A DNA stretch of 64,000 bases from Bacterioplanoides sp965200585 (GCF_965200585.1 NZ_OZ241361.1), one strand, 5' to 3'; counted from the stretch's first letter, positions 7,940 through 17,755 are shown. Program-made: numbers and translations. The notes: a model not told the origin generated them from the sequence alone.

Positions 7940-10860
7940 CAAGCGATCGTTTACCCTCACCGATGGGGTTATTAATTAATCGTGACCAGCCGCTGAATTT
8001 TCAGTTTGAAGGTCAGTCGTTTCAGGGATTTCAGGGCGATACCATTGCCAGCGCTTTAATTGCGAATCAGCAATGGCTGATGTCGCGCTCGTTTAAATAT
8101 CATCGTCCACGAGCCCCGCTCACCATGGCTGGGCAAGATTCCAATACTTTAATTCAGCTGGGTGGTGAACCCAATGTACTGGCCGATCAACAGCCGTTAG
8201 AAAATAACATGCAGGCATTTGGTCAGAATTATTCCGGCTCACTGGCTTCTGACCGCGACGCCATGCTGGAGAAATTCTCGCGCTTTATGCCGGTTGGTTT
8301 TTATTATCGCTCTTTTTTCCGGCCGTTAGGGGTTTGGGATAAATGGGAAAAAATTATTCGTAAAAAAGCCGGATTGGGTAAACTCGACCTGAATTTTAAG
8401 CCGGAATATTACGATAAACAGTATCTGTTTTTTGATGTGGTGGTTATTGGCAGCGGCCCGGCAGGGTTAACCGCCGCATTAACTGCCGCCGATGCCGGTG
8501 CCGATGTTTTATTGCTGGAACAGCAGCCGTTATCCGGCGGGGCGCTGAGTTATCACCGTTTTGATCAGGCTGGCGAACAGGCCGAGCAGTTACGTACCGA
8601 ATTATTGTACCGGGTCGCCCAGCATGAGCGTATTCGAGTATTAACCAACGCCGTTTGTAATGCCTGGTTTACTGATAATTATTTGCCGGTGGTACAAGGC
8701 AAGCGTTTATTTAAAGTCCGGGCGAAAGAATGCATTGTTGCTTCCGGTGCATTCGAGCAACACGTAGTGTTTCGTAATAACGATTTACCGGGAGTGATGA
8801 TGACCAGTGCTGCGTTGCGGTTAATGCACTGGTACGCAGTCAAACCGGGTAGCAAAGCGGTGTTATTAACAGGCAATGACGATGCCTATTTTGCCGCGCT
8901 ATCGTTATTGGAGCAGGGCGTAAAGGTCGCTGCCATTGTGGATATGCGGCCAGAATCAGCCCGGCCCGAGTGGGCAGAAAATCTGATGCATCAGGGGGTA
9001 CAGCTGTTATTAGGTTCAACCGTTTATGAAGCCTTGCCAGGAAAAAACAAACATATTCGTGCCGTAGATGTACGCCGGATTGTGGATAAGGGTCGGGAAG
9101 GTACAGGACAAATAGAAAAAGGCCAGGTAGCCGAGCAGGGCGATATCATTGATTGTGATCTGTTGTGTATGTCGGCCGGTTATATGCCCGCGTATCAGTT
9201 GTTGTGTCAGGCAGGTGCGCAGCTGAGTTACGACGATGATAGCGCGCAGTTTTCTCTGTCTGGTTTACCACAACATCTGCATATGGCCGGGTCGGTTAAT
9301 GGTATTCATCAGCTTGATAAAGTGATTGCCGATGGTGCGCGTGCCGCCAAACAGGCATTGCTGCAATTAGGCTTGTCTGACGAGCAACCAGAGACAATTT
9401 ATTGTGATCAGGCGGTGAATTTTCCCTGGCCGATTTTCAGCCATCCAAAAGGCAAAGACTTTGTTGATTTTGATGAAGACTTACAGGCGAAAGACATTAT
9501 TAATGCCACGCGTCTGGGGTATCGCGATGTACAACTGGTGAAGCGTTTTTCCACGGTGGGCATGGGGCCATCTCAGGGGCGTCATTCGGCGTTACCCACG
9601 GCCAGACTGGTGGCCGACAGCACGGGACGTAATGTCACCGAAACCGGAGTCACCACCGCCCGGCCACCGTTTGCTCCGGAAAAGCTGGCGCACATGGCCG
9701 GACGTATGTTTGATCCTTATCGCCGTACGCCCATGCATCAACGTCATCTGGATGCCGGTGCGCATATGATACCGGCCGGTAACTGGCGGCGTCCGGCTTT
9801 TTATGGCGCGGCGGATCAGCGCGACCAGAATATCTGGCGTGAAGCGCAACACGTTCGCCAAAAAGTTGGGCTGATTGATGTCAGCACGCTGGGTGGTATT
9901 GAGCTGCGTGGCCCGGATGCGGCTGAATTTATTAACCGCATTTATACCTTTGGATTTCTGAAACAGCCGGTTGGCAAAATCCGTTATGCGGTGCTCACCA
10001 ATGAACACGGCGTGGTGATTGATGATGGTGTGGCCTGCCGCCTTGGTGACGATCATTTTTATGTCACCGCCACCACCAGTGGTGTGGATCGGGTGTACCG
10101 GGATATGACCCGCTGGAATGCGCAATGGCGGCTGGATGTGGATATCTACAATGTCACTTCGGCTTATGCCGCCGTTAATCTGGCCGGGCCATTAGCGCGG
10201 CAAGTGTTGCAAAAATTAACCCCAGAGCTGGATCTCAGCCCGGCAGGTTTTCCGTATTTAGCCTATCGCGAAGGTCAGGTTGCCGGAATTACTGCGCGTT
10301 TATTACGGGTCGGATTTGTTGGCGAGCTGGGTTATGAAATTCATGTGCCCGCCAGTGATGGCGAAGCCTTGTGGGATGCCTTGCTGGAGGCCGGTTCTGA
10401 ATTTGATATTCAGCCTTTTGGAGTCGAAACCCAGCGTCTGCTGCGACTGGAAAAAGGCCATATTATCGTTAGTCAGGACACCGATGGCATGAGTCATCCC
10501 GGTGAGCTTGACCTGGGTTGGGCGGTTAATCGTAAGAAACCGTTTTTTGTTGGCTGCCGTTCGGTCGACATTATGATGGCCCATCCGCTGAAGCGAAAAT
10601 TAGTGGGCTTTAAATTACCGGCGGCGATGCCCAAACCACAAGAAGGTCATCTGGTGATTAAAGGTTCAGACGTGGCGGGCAACGTCACCTCGTGTGAATA
10701 TTCCCCGGTGAATAATTGTGTGATTGGCCTGGCGTATGCTGCAGCCGACGATGCCGATCCTGGTTCTGAAATTTATATTCGGGTGGACGATCAGCTGGTC
10801 GCCGCAGAAGTGGTGACCTTACCTTTTTATGATCCGGATAACGCCCGGCAGGAGCTCTGA
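7936..10860 (+). CDS. mgdC: N-methylglutamate dehydrogenase subunit C (sarcosine oxidase alpha-like)
   Basis: This 974-residue SoxA-type subunit has three parts. Residues 15-110 are the N-terminal ferredoxin-like fold (GDTIASALIANQQWLMSRSFKYHRPRAP). Residues 165-520 are a nucleotide-binding oxidoreductase domain with VVIGSGPAGLTAALTAADAG and later CMSAGYMPAYQLL. Residues 600-970 are a GcvT/aminomethyltransferase-like domain (REAQHVRQKVGLIDVSTLGG, GFVGELGYEIHVP, RLEKGHIIVSQDTDG) that places the methyl carbon on THF. It is the largest NMG dehydrogenase subunit and the link to FolD and PurU. Confidence 0.9.
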   Translation: MTSDRLPSPMGLLINRDQPLNFQFEGQSFQGFQGDTIASALIANQQWLMSRSFKYHRPRAPLTMAGQDSNTLIQLGGEPNVLADQQPLENNMQAFGQNYSGSLASDRDAMLEKFSRFMPVGFYYRSFFRPLGVWDKWEKIIRKKAGLGKLDLNFKPEYYDKQYLFFDVVVIGSGPAGLTAALTAADAGADVLLLEQQPLSGGALSYHRFDQAGEQAEQLRTELLYRVAQHERIRVLTNAVCNAWFTDNYLPVVQGKRLFKVRAKECIVASGAFEQHVVFRNNDLPGVMMTSAALRLMHWYAVKPGSKAVLLTGNDDAYFAALSLLEQGVKVAAIVDMRPESARPEWAENLMHQGVQLLLGSTVYEALPGKNKHIRAVDVRRIVDKGREGTGQIEKGQVAEQGDIIDCDLLCMSAGYMPAYQLLCQAGAQLSYDDDSAQFSLSGLPQHLHMAGSVNGIHQLDKVIADGARAAKQALLQLGLSDEQPETIYCDQAVNFPWPIFSHPKGKDFVDFDEDLQAKDIINATRLGYRDVQLVKRFSTVGMGPSQGRHSALPTARLVADSTGRNVTETGVTTARPPFAPEKLAHMAGRMFDPYRRTPMHQRHLDAGAHMIPAGNWRRPAFYGAADQRDQNIWREAQHVRQKVGLIDVSTLGGIELRGPDAAEFINRIYTFGFLKQPVGKIRYAVLTNEHGVVIDDGVACRLGDDHFYVTATTSGVDRVYRDMTRWNAQWRLDVDIYNVTSAYAAVNLAGPLARQVLQKLTPELDLSPAGFPYLAYREGQVAGITARLLRVGFVGELGYEIHVPASDGEALWDALLEAGSEFDIQPFGVETQRLLRLEKGHIIVSQDTDGMSHPGELDLGWAVNRKKPFFVGCRSVDIMMAHPLKRKLVGFKLPAAMPKPQEGHLVIKGSDVAGNVTSCEYSPVNNCVIGLAYAAADDADPGSEIYIRVDDQLVAAEVVTLPFYDPDNARQEL

Positions 10861-10864
10861 AGTT

Positions 10865-11476
10865 ATGATTTCTCAATATGATGCTGAGGCTGGTAATCAA
10901 GTGGCCTGTCACTTAGTGGATTTATCCACACAGCGGCGTACCGGCTTGCGTGGTCAGGCAGCGCAGTCCGTTTTAGCCGCGCAGTCATTACCCTTTCCTC
11001 CACAACCGAATCAATTGCTGGTTGCGCAGCAAGGCCAATTAGTTGCTCGCTTAGGGCGCAGTGAATGCTGGGTGCTGGATGATCCACTGAATCCGGTACT
11101 GGAAACTGAGGTGCTGGATCAGGCCAGCGATGCCAGCCCGGATTGTTATCCGTTATATTGCCAGCATAGCCACGCCTGGTTTGCGCTTATTAGCGATGAT
11201 AGCGTTGATAACAGTGAAAGCAGCGATGTGCTTGCCGAATTAATGGCAAAACTCTGCGCGGTAGATTTTCGCCTGCCGGTATTTCCACCGGGCAGTATTG
11301 CGCAAACCTCCGTGGCCCGGGTTAATGCCATTGTGATTCGTCATTCGCTGAATCAGGCACCGGCTTTTTTTATTCTCAGTGACCGTAGTTCAGCGGATTA
11401 TTTATGGCATACCCTGACCGATGCTATGCAGGAATTTAACAGTAGTGTTATCAGCGAACTATCAAAGCTGAATTAA
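10865..11476 (+). CDS. mgdD: N-methylglutamate dehydrogenase subunit D (sarcosine oxidase gamma-like)
   Basis: This protein is similar in size and character to SoxG, the gamma subunit of sarcosine oxidase, and is the fourth gene of the mgdABCD set. I start it at the ATG at 10865 (MISQYDAEAG, 203 residues) because AGGAG at 10850-10854 is well placed for it. An upstream in-frame ATG at 10829 lies inside mgdC. Features are modest: VNAIVIRHSLNQAPAFFILSD and a leucine-rich C-terminus are typical of this diverged subunit. The last 15 bases overlap the convergent gene on the other strand. Confidence 0.8.
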   Translation: MISQYDAEAGNQVACHLVDLSTQRRTGLRGQAAQSVLAAQSLPFPPQPNQLLVAQQGQLVARLGRSECWVLDDPLNPVLETEVLDQASDASPDCYPLYCQHSHAWFALISDDSVDNSESSDVLAELMAKLCAVDFRLPVFPPGSIAQTSVARVNAIVIRHSLNQAPAFFILSDRSSADYLWHTLTDAMQEFNSSVISELSKLN

Positions 11477-12469
11477 CTGCTTACCGGTGTTGGTACCCTT
11501 GTATAAATCCGCCAGCGCCTGAGGTGCATTTTCCAGCCCCTTAGTGACGTTTTCGCGGTAGTTTAATTTGCCTTCGCTGTACCAGCTGCCTAATTGCTGC
11601 AACGCGGCTGGCATTTGCGCCACGTGGTCGATTAAGACAAAACCCATGACGGTCAGGCGTTTGGTCAGGATATGACGGTCACGACGTGGGCCGGTTGGCG
11701 TTTCTGGCTCCCAGCTGGAGATGGCGGCGGTACCCACCTGCACGGCACGGGCATTCATGGCTAAGTTCGGGTACACCGCATCGGCAATGGCACCGGAGGT
11801 GTTATCAAAAAACACGTTAATGCCTTCCGGCGCAACGTCACGAATGGCCTGTTCCAGATTATCGCTGGTTTTGTAGTTAATGGCGTGGTCGTAACCAAAC
11901 TCATCCACACACATAGCAACTTTGTCATCGCTACCGGTCAGACCAATACAACGACAGCCTTTCAGCTTCGCCACCTGACCCGCAATGCTGCCCACACCAC
12001 CGGCGGCGGTTGAGATTAATACCGTGTCACCTTCTTTGATGTGCGCCAGTTCATTCAGCACCAGATAAGCGGTCAGGCCGTTCAGACCCAGCGCACCCAG
12101 AGCGGTGGAAACCGGTGCGTGAGCCGGATCAACTTTGCGCATCATCGGATTAGGCTCGCACACACAATATTCCTGCCAGCCAAACATGCCATAAACAAAA
12201 TCACCCGCAGCGTAGTCCGGGTGTTTTGAGTCGATGACTTCGGCAACCGCGGCAGAACGCATCACTTCATCAATTTGTACTGGTGGCAGGTAGTTAGGCT
12301 CCAGTGATACCCAGCCGCGCATGGCCGGATCAATCGACAGATAGTGGTTTTTAACCGCAATCTGGCCTTCGCTGAGAGTCAGATCCAGCTCGCTGCTGGT
12401 GGCGGAAAAGTGCTCCGGACCCGGTATACCATCGGGGCGAACGCTCAGAACAATCTGTTGGTTTTTCAT
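11462..12469 (-). CDS. Zinc-independent NADP-dependent alcohol dehydrogenase/reductase family (CurA-like)
   Basis: This 335-residue medium-chain reductase is of the YncB/CurA/leukotriene B4 reductase type. It has SIDPAMRGWVS near residue 45, ALGLNGLTAYLVLNELAHIKEGDTVLIS and the nucleotide-binding ISTAAGGVGSIAGQVAKLKGCRCIGLTGSD, then FDNTSGAIADAV. No zinc ligands are visible. The family reduces activated double bonds of enones and aldehydes with NADPH; the substrate is not predictable. It is divergent from the two-component system; the shared promoter region contains a nested dyad. Confidence 0.85.
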   Translation of the reverse strand: MKNQQIVLSVRPDGIPGPEHFSATSSELDLTLSEGQIAVKNHYLSIDPAMRGWVSLEPNYLPPVQIDEVMRSAAVAEVIDSKHPDYAAGDFVYGMFGWQEYCVCEPNPMMRKVDPAHAPVSTALGALGLNGLTAYLVLNELAHIKEGDTVLISTAAGGVGSIAGQVAKLKGCRCIGLTGSDDKVAMCVDEFGYDHAINYKTSDNLEQAIRDVAPEGINVFFDNTSGAIADAVYPNLAMNARAVQVGTAAISSWEPETPTGPRRDRHILTKRLTVMGFVLIDHVAQMPAALQQLGSWYSEGKLNYRENVTKGLENAPQALADLYKGTNTGKQLIQL

Positions 12470-12492
12470 GGGGTTACCTTATTGATTTTATT

Positions 12493-12536
12493 GTTAGTAT
12501 GGATCTATCCACACGTATTAGATCATTTATACTAAC
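12493..12536. promoter_or_regulatory. Nested inverted repeat in a divergent promoter region
   Basis: The outer arms are GTTAGTAT (12493-12500) and ATACTAAC (12529-12536). The inner arms are GATCTA (12502-12507) and TAGATC (12519-12524). The dyad lies between the start codons of the CurA-like reductase and the response regulator, where an operator would be expected. The centres of the two dyads differ by about one base. No regulator can be assigned; the adjacent response regulator is one candidate. Confidence 0.4.
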
Positions 12537-12571
12537 GGCCGAGACGAATCCACCACAAGTAGTAGATTGTT

Positions 12572-13312
12572 ATGCCGCCCAGAATTCTGATTGTTGAAGA
12601 TGAGCCCATTCTGGCGCTGGATCTGAAAGAAGCCCTGCAGGAAATGGGTTATGCCATTGTTGGGTTGTGCAGTAGTGCGCAAGAAAGTATCGATTTGTGC
12701 CGGGTATTAAACCCGCAGCTGGTGTTGATGGATATTAAGCTGGAGGGTGAAAAAACCGGCACTGAGGCGGCCAAAGTCATCAGCCTTGAGTTGAATATTC
12801 CGGTGGTTTTTCTCACTTCGTATGTTGATGACGACAGCATTCGTGAGGCTCAGGCCGCTTCCTCTTATGGCTACCTGCAGAAACCTTTCCGTCAGGAAAC
12901 GCTGAAAGCCACACTGGCGCTGGCATTAACCCAACATGAGCGCCAGCAGCAGCTAAGCCGCGAGTTGGAAAGCCTGAAGCGCTTGCCCGCCAGTGATACC
13001 GTGACTACTTTCTGGCTCTCGGCTTCGACCCAATATCCGTTATTCAGTGGCGCATTAATCCGCGATGGTGCCAGCGTTAAACTGACCCCGAAAGAGCAGA
13101 AATTTCTCGATACATTGGCGTTACATGCCGACCAGCCGGTGTCATTTGAACAGCTGGGTCTGGCGGTGTGGAATAGCGCCGATATCAAACTCAGCAGCCT
13201 GAGAACACTGTTACATCGTCTGCGTCAGAAAGCCGGAGGGGCCGGGGCGATTCAGAATATACTCGACAGTGGGTATTGCCTGGTCAGTTCTGAATTTGCC
13301 GGAGAATCGTGA
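12572..13312 (+). CDS. Response regulator, receiver plus winged-helix output domain
   Basis: This 246-residue protein has an N-terminal receiver domain (1-120) with the acidic pair in ILIVEDEP, the phosphoacceptor Asp in VLMDIKLEGEKTG, Thr in VFLTSY and Lys in GYLQKPF. A Gln-rich linker leads to a C-terminal OmpR/PhoB-like winged helix (about 165-240: LTPKEQKFLDTLALHADQPV, SLRTLLHRLRQKAG). The receiver resembles those paired with HisKA_2 kinases (PdtaR-like), but the output binds DNA rather than RNA. The stop overlaps the kinase start by four bases. It may control the adjacent NMG operon, but nothing in the sequence proves that. Confidence 0.88.
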   Translation: MPPRILIVEDEPILALDLKEALQEMGYAIVGLCSSAQESIDLCRVLNPQLVLMDIKLEGEKTGTEAAKVISLELNIPVVFLTSYVDDDSIREAQAASSYGYLQKPFRQETLKATLALALTQHERQQQLSRELESLKRLPASDTVTTFWLSASTQYPLFSGALIRDGASVKLTPKEQKFLDTLALHADQPVSFEQLGLAVWNSADIKLSSLRTLLHRLRQKAGGAGAIQNILDSGYCLVSSEFAGES

Positions 13313-15207
13313 TGCTATCGGGTTCGTTAGGGCGTCAGTTATTTTTCTTTGTCAGCGGTTTAACGCTGTTATTGCTGGTTTTACTGGGCAGTATTCTGGC
13401 ACCAACTCTGGTGCAACAAGTGCGTGATATGGACCAGCAACGCTTTGATAGCCAGTTCACCCACGCGCAACTGATGATGTCGGCAAGTGCTCAGTTATCG
13501 AAAACCATCGACCGGTTTGTGGTGGAAGGTCAGCAACCGGAACTAAATCAACTGTTTGCCTCGATGCGAGCCACCTTACAGCAACAAGAGCAGCAGGTGC
13601 TGGCAGGTGGGTTAAGCCGTTCTCAAGCCATTGATTCAATCGTTGCGATGATTGAGCCACTGGATCATAAGATCGGTAATCATTTTTGGGTTACGCAGAG
13701 CGATGGCCGCTGGATTTATCACCCGCATGGTCAGCCCAGTGAAGTGTCAGACTATCACCGCCGTGAGTTCAGCGACTTTATCAACAAAGTAAAGCGTCAG
13801 GGCGAAGCCAGTGCTTCGGTACCGTGGAATGTTCATTATCTGGTGGATAGCAAACCGCTGATTGCGCGTTACTCCGAGGTATTGGATGTGATTGTCGGTA
13901 TGGATGTCGATGCCAGCTTGCTGCCGCAATCTCCCAAAGAGAGTTACTACACATTAAAAAACACACTGGAAGAACTGCTGCAAAGCACACGGTTTGGTGA
14001 ATACGGGCAGAGCTTTTTTATCTTAGCCAACCTCAACGCCCTGTATTCGCTGCCGGAGATTGATTTGGCGCCGGTTTTAAAAAACAACCATAACCCGTTA
14101 ACGGGCAATCGCTACCTGGATGATTTTAAGCGCGCCGCCAGAGATGGAAAACCGCTGGCGATTCTCTGGAATCATATCCATGACCCGGAAAACTTTATCT
14201 ACCCGGCGACGGCTCATGTATTTTTTGAGCCTAGCCGTTCAGCTTATTTAGTGTCGGTCAGTTATGCCGATGACTTAAATTATCAAACCAATCAGGTGTT
14301 AATGGAAATTGCCTTGGCTCTGCTGGTGTGTTTGTTGATTGGGGTGTTCGGTGCCTGGTGGCTGGTGCGTCGGGTGGTGTCGCCAATACAACAGCTAAGT
14401 GCGTATGCTGAGCGGGTCGGGCAGGGGGAACTTAGTCTGAGAACACCGTTACAACGAAACGATGAAGTGGGCATTCTGGCACGCGAATTTAATAAGATGG
14501 TGGCGCAGTTAGCCTCAACCATTGCCGGGTTAGATCATCAGGTACAACAACGCACGGCGGAGCTGGATCGTCAGAATCAGGAGTTGTCTGTTTCGTTAAA
14601 CGACAAAGAAACATTATTGCGGGAAGTACATCACCGGGTAAAAAATAACTTGTCGGTAATTATTGGTTTTATCCAGTTGCAACAGCGACGCTATAAAGGC
14701 AAAGCAACCGAAGCCTTGTTAAAAGACTTACGCAGCCGGGTGTATACCATTGAATTAATTCATAACCAGCTGTATCAGGCCAATAACCTCAGTCATATTC
14801 AACCCAGCGGCTATTATCAGGCATTAATTGAAGAGATCTGGCAATTACATGCACCACCCCCGGGTATTCACTGGTCGTTAACGGTGGATATTGAGCAGCA
14901 ATCACTGGAGCAATTGCTGACTTGTGGCCAGATTCTGAATGAATTACTGAGTAATAGTCTGAAATATGCCTTTGCTCAGCAGACATCCGGCAATATCCGG
15001 GTTCAGTTTTCCCGGGTTTCTCACGCTCAGATTCGTTTTTATTTTAGTGATGATGGTTGTGGGCTACAAAGTGATCAAGGTAATCAGAATGGACTGGGCT
15101 TTACTCTGATTAAACATCTGGTTGAGAGTAAATTAAAAGGCCAGCTGCACCAGAATAATGGCGAACAAGGATTAAACTGGGAAATTATTTTTCCAGAGAA
15201 AGAATGA
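13309..15207 (+). CDS. Sensor histidine kinase with Cache-type sensor, HAMP and HisKA_2 domains
   Basis: This 632-residue membrane kinase has TM1 at about residues 10-32. A large periplasmic region contains two Cache-like units, around KIGNHFWVTQSDGRWIYHP and FGEYGQSFFILANLN. TM2 lies near 328-350, HAMP near 352-405, and a coiled coil follows. The HisKA_2 box LLREVHHRVKNNLSVIIGF carries the phosphorylated His near residue 441. The ATPase domain has the N box (ILNELLSNSLKYAF) and G box (FSDDGCGL, GLGFTLIKHLV). Cache sensors usually bind small metabolites such as amines or carboxylates. It is the cognate kinase of the overlapping upstream regulator. Confidence 0.88.
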   Translation: MMLSGSLGRQLFFFVSGLTLLLLVLLGSILAPTLVQQVRDMDQQRFDSQFTHAQLMMSASAQLSKTIDRFVVEGQQPELNQLFASMRATLQQQEQQVLAGGLSRSQAIDSIVAMIEPLDHKIGNHFWVTQSDGRWIYHPHGQPSEVSDYHRREFSDFINKVKRQGEASASVPWNVHYLVDSKPLIARYSEVLDVIVGMDVDASLLPQSPKESYYTLKNTLEELLQSTRFGEYGQSFFILANLNALYSLPEIDLAPVLKNNHNPLTGNRYLDDFKRAARDGKPLAILWNHIHDPENFIYPATAHVFFEPSRSAYLVSVSYADDLNYQTNQVLMEIALALLVCLLIGVFGAWWLVRRVVSPIQQLSAYAERVGQGELSLRTPLQRNDEVGILAREFNKMVAQLASTIAGLDHQVQQRTAELDRQNQELSVSLNDKETLLREVHHRVKNNLSVIIGFIQLQQRRYKGKATEALLKDLRSRVYTIELIHNQLYQANNLSHIQPSGYYQALIEEIWQLHAPPPGIHWSLTVDIEQQSLEQLLTCGQILNELLSNSLKYAFAQQTSGNIRVQFSRVSHAQIRFYFSDDGCGLQSDQGNQNGLGFTLIKHLVESKLKGQLHQNNGEQGLNWEIIFPEKE

Positions 15208-15252
15208 AAACCAGAAAAATAAAACGACAGGAAAATAAAACGACGGAAAAAT

Positions 15253-15287
15253 AAAAACAGGACGAAACTTATGCTCGTCCTATTTTA
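15253..15287. terminator. Bidirectional intrinsic terminator
   Basis: A 7-bp stem AGGACGA (15259-15265) / TCGTCCT (15275-15281) is flanked by an A-run on the left and ATTTT on the right. It can terminate the kinase transcript (+) and the TonB receptor transcript (-, reading into a T-run). Just upstream, 15208-15258 contains a short tandem repeat of the type AAATAAAACGACGG. Confidence 0.65.
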
Positions 15288-15294
15288 ACCGTAA

Positions 15295-17652
15295 TCAGAA
15301 GTTTGCCTGTAACGTCAGGCTGGTCTGGCGTGGCTCGCCAAGATTCATTTCTGGTCGGGTTTCATTGCGATAGCGTTCAATGTATTCCTCGTCGAAGGCA
15401 TTGCGAACGCTCACAAACGCTTTGTAGTTTTTATATTCATAACCCAATTGCAGATTAACCAGAGTGCGTGCATCGTTCTCTGGGTCTGAATCGGTTACCG
15501 GATCAAAGTCTGTCAGAAATACCTCAGGGTCAAGGTAAGCAGGTGAGCTGCTGGCATAGTTTGCATTAACGTTGATAAATGCACCCGAATCAAAGTCATA
15601 ATTAACCGCTAGGTTGGCGGTTTTTTCAGGAGCATCTTCAAAACTTCTACCGGATAAATCCCTTACCTGATCACTGAAGGCGTAGAGGAAGGTATCAAAC
15701 TCACTTTTAGCATAACCAACTCCTGCAGTAATCGTTAATGCTGGTGTTGGGTAATAAAAGACTTCAGTTTCAAACCCGCGAACGGTTGATGATCCTGAAT
15801 TAACCGTCTCACTATCGAACTGATTGGCGGATAGCTGAACCGAAACTTGCTGATCTTCCCAATCCAGATAAAACAGGTTGCTGTTAACCACCAGTGACCC
15901 GTCTAACCAAACTGAGCGCAAGGCCAGTTCGTAATTATCGGTATACTCTTGATCGTAGCTATACACATCAGACCGGGCGATATTCACTCCAACACCCCCA
16001 GAGCGATAACCTTTCTGGTAGAGCGCAGTGAGTGATGCATTGTCATTAAAGTTATAGGTGGCTCCTAATTTGGGTAACCAGGCATGAAAGGTTTTATCAA
16101 CAGCAGGTGCATTTTCAGACGCGGCTGCTGCCTGGTCGATGAAACTCTGGTTAAGTCCCGTCAATAATGGCACAAGTGCAGGGAGAGTCTGAGCGTAGTC
16201 GCTTGGATCTGGCAGTTGATCAGCATTATTAATGGTTACCAGACTACTAGAGGCATTTTCCTGTTTCTCTTTGTCATAACGGATTCCGGCAAGCACATCC
16301 CAGTGCTCGTTAATGGCGTAGGTGATATCTGTAAAGAAAGCCATGGATTCAACTTTCTGGCTAAGGTCGGTACTGGTACCCAACAGAACCGGGTTGGCTG
16401 GTGCGTAAATTGCCAGTACCTGATCAGCAAGTGCCTGAGGTAAGCCAATGCCGCCGAATTCGGTTGGTGCAACTAAGAGATCAGGGACTCCCAATGCTTC
16501 TAAGCTCATCGCTCGGCGACCGGATAAGTCTTCAGTGACATCCAGGTTGGAATAATATAGTCCTGTAACTCCAGTCAGTGGGCCATGATCGAACGTTAAT
16601 CGCAGTTCCTGGCTGGTGGTATCGTGGCCCTGCTTCAGATGATTGGCTGACAGATCTTCGGCACTGAAATCGGTATCCGACAGGTAGTTATAATCGGTTT
16701 CGTTATAGGTGGTGATGCTGTCGAGTGCCCAGATGTCATTGATGGGATAGCTCATTTCCAGCGTATAGATATCGGTTGTTGTGGTTTCTTCATACGGAGA
16801 ATTAAAGCTGACATTACGGCTGCCACCAGCTTTTGCAGTATTGGACCAAAATGCGCCTAATTCATTTTCATTATGTGTGTAAGTGAAAAGTGATGAGAAG
16901 CCCTCTAGTGCTTCAGGCTCGAATAAGACCTTGGCGCGATAATTGTCGCTATTGCGGAAATCGGAATGCTCATTACGCGTTATATTGTAATTATAACCAT
17001 CAAAATCTTTGGTCTCGGCAGCAATACGCACAGCCAGCTGGTCTTCAATTAATGCACCGCCACCGGCGAACGCATACTCTTCCTGGCCATTGTCACCGAC
17101 CACGGCCTGCAATTTTGCTGAAGGTTCATAGCTTGGATCATTCGATCGAATGATCACTGCGCCGGCCAGCGCATTGCGCCCCTGAATGGTTGATTGAGGA
17201 CCTCGAAATACCTCAACCTGAGAGACATCCCACAGCGAAAATGCATTCTTAGCGATGACCCAGTAAGGCATCGGAGCACCATCAAAATACATGCTGGCTA
17301 AAAAGCTGTTACCGCCGCCGGAAACATTAAAGGCATCAATACCACGAATGTTAAATCCGCCACTCAAGGTGCCATTGGTATTTGGAATGGTATCAAACAC
17401 GTCGGATACATTACCGATAGTGTAGTTTTCAATATCGTCACTGGTAACAACCGCAACACTGTTCTTGGTTTGTTGTAATGAGCGATCAAATTTTTGTCCG
17501 GTAACAACAATGGTATCCAGTGCAGCGGTTTCGTTGTCTTCATCCGCCTGCACCGTGAATCCGGTGGTCGAGAGGCTCAGAGATAACAGTGCAAAGGAAA
17601 CAGCACGACTGAGCGGATGCTTATGGGTAGGCGGGCAGGCGGTGGGTCTCAT
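15295..17652 (-). CDS. TonB-dependent outer membrane receptor
   Basis: This 785-residue protein has a signal peptide (hydrophobic VSFALLSLSLSTTGFTVQA, mature end near residue 36) and a TonB-box-like DTIVVTGQ. A plug domain (SVAVVTSDDIENYTIGNVSDVFDTIPN, VEVFRGPQSTIQGRNALAGAVIIRS) is followed by a 22-strand barrel ending in QTSLTLQANF with the terminal Phe. It imports a scarce ligand across the outer membrane. The dyad at 17756-17774 resembles a Fur box, so an iron-siderophore ligand is the best guess. No siderophore biosynthesis genes are nearby. Confidence 0.92.
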   Translation of the reverse strand: MRPTACPPTHKHPLSRAVSFALLSLSLSTTGFTVQADEDNETAALDTIVVTGQKFDRSLQQTKNSVAVVTSDDIENYTIGNVSDVFDTIPNTNGTLSGGFNIRGIDAFNVSGGGNSFLASMYFDGAPMPYWVIAKNAFSLWDVSQVEVFRGPQSTIQGRNALAGAVIIRSNDPSYEPSAKLQAVVGDNGQEEYAFAGGGALIEDQLAVRIAAETKDFDGYNYNITRNEHSDFRNSDNYRAKVLFEPEALEGFSSLFTYTHNENELGAFWSNTAKAGGSRNVSFNSPYEETTTTDIYTLEMSYPINDIWALDSITTYNETDYNYLSDTDFSAEDLSANHLKQGHDTTSQELRLTFDHGPLTGVTGLYYSNLDVTEDLSGRRAMSLEALGVPDLLVAPTEFGGIGLPQALADQVLAIYAPANPVLLGTSTDLSQKVESMAFFTDITYAINEHWDVLAGIRYDKEKQENASSSLVTINNADQLPDPSDYAQTLPALVPLLTGLNQSFIDQAAAASENAPAVDKTFHAWLPKLGATYNFNDNASLTALYQKGYRSGGVGVNIARSDVYSYDQEYTDNYELALRSVWLDGSLVVNSNLFYLDWEDQQVSVQLSANQFDSETVNSGSSTVRGFETEVFYYPTPALTITAGVGYAKSEFDTFLYAFSDQVRDLSGRSFEDAPEKTANLAVNYDFDSGAFINVNANYASSSPAYLDPEVFLTDFDPVTDSDPENDARTLVNLQLGYEYKNYKAFVSVRNAFDEEYIERYRNETRPEMNLGEPRQTSLTLQANF

Positions 17653-17755
17653 GATTACAAATCCTCAAATGACTACTGAGCACATGAGTCTGGCGGTTAT
17701 CACACCGATCAAACCCACGTGCATTGCAACGAGGACGGCAATCTATCATAAGTGT

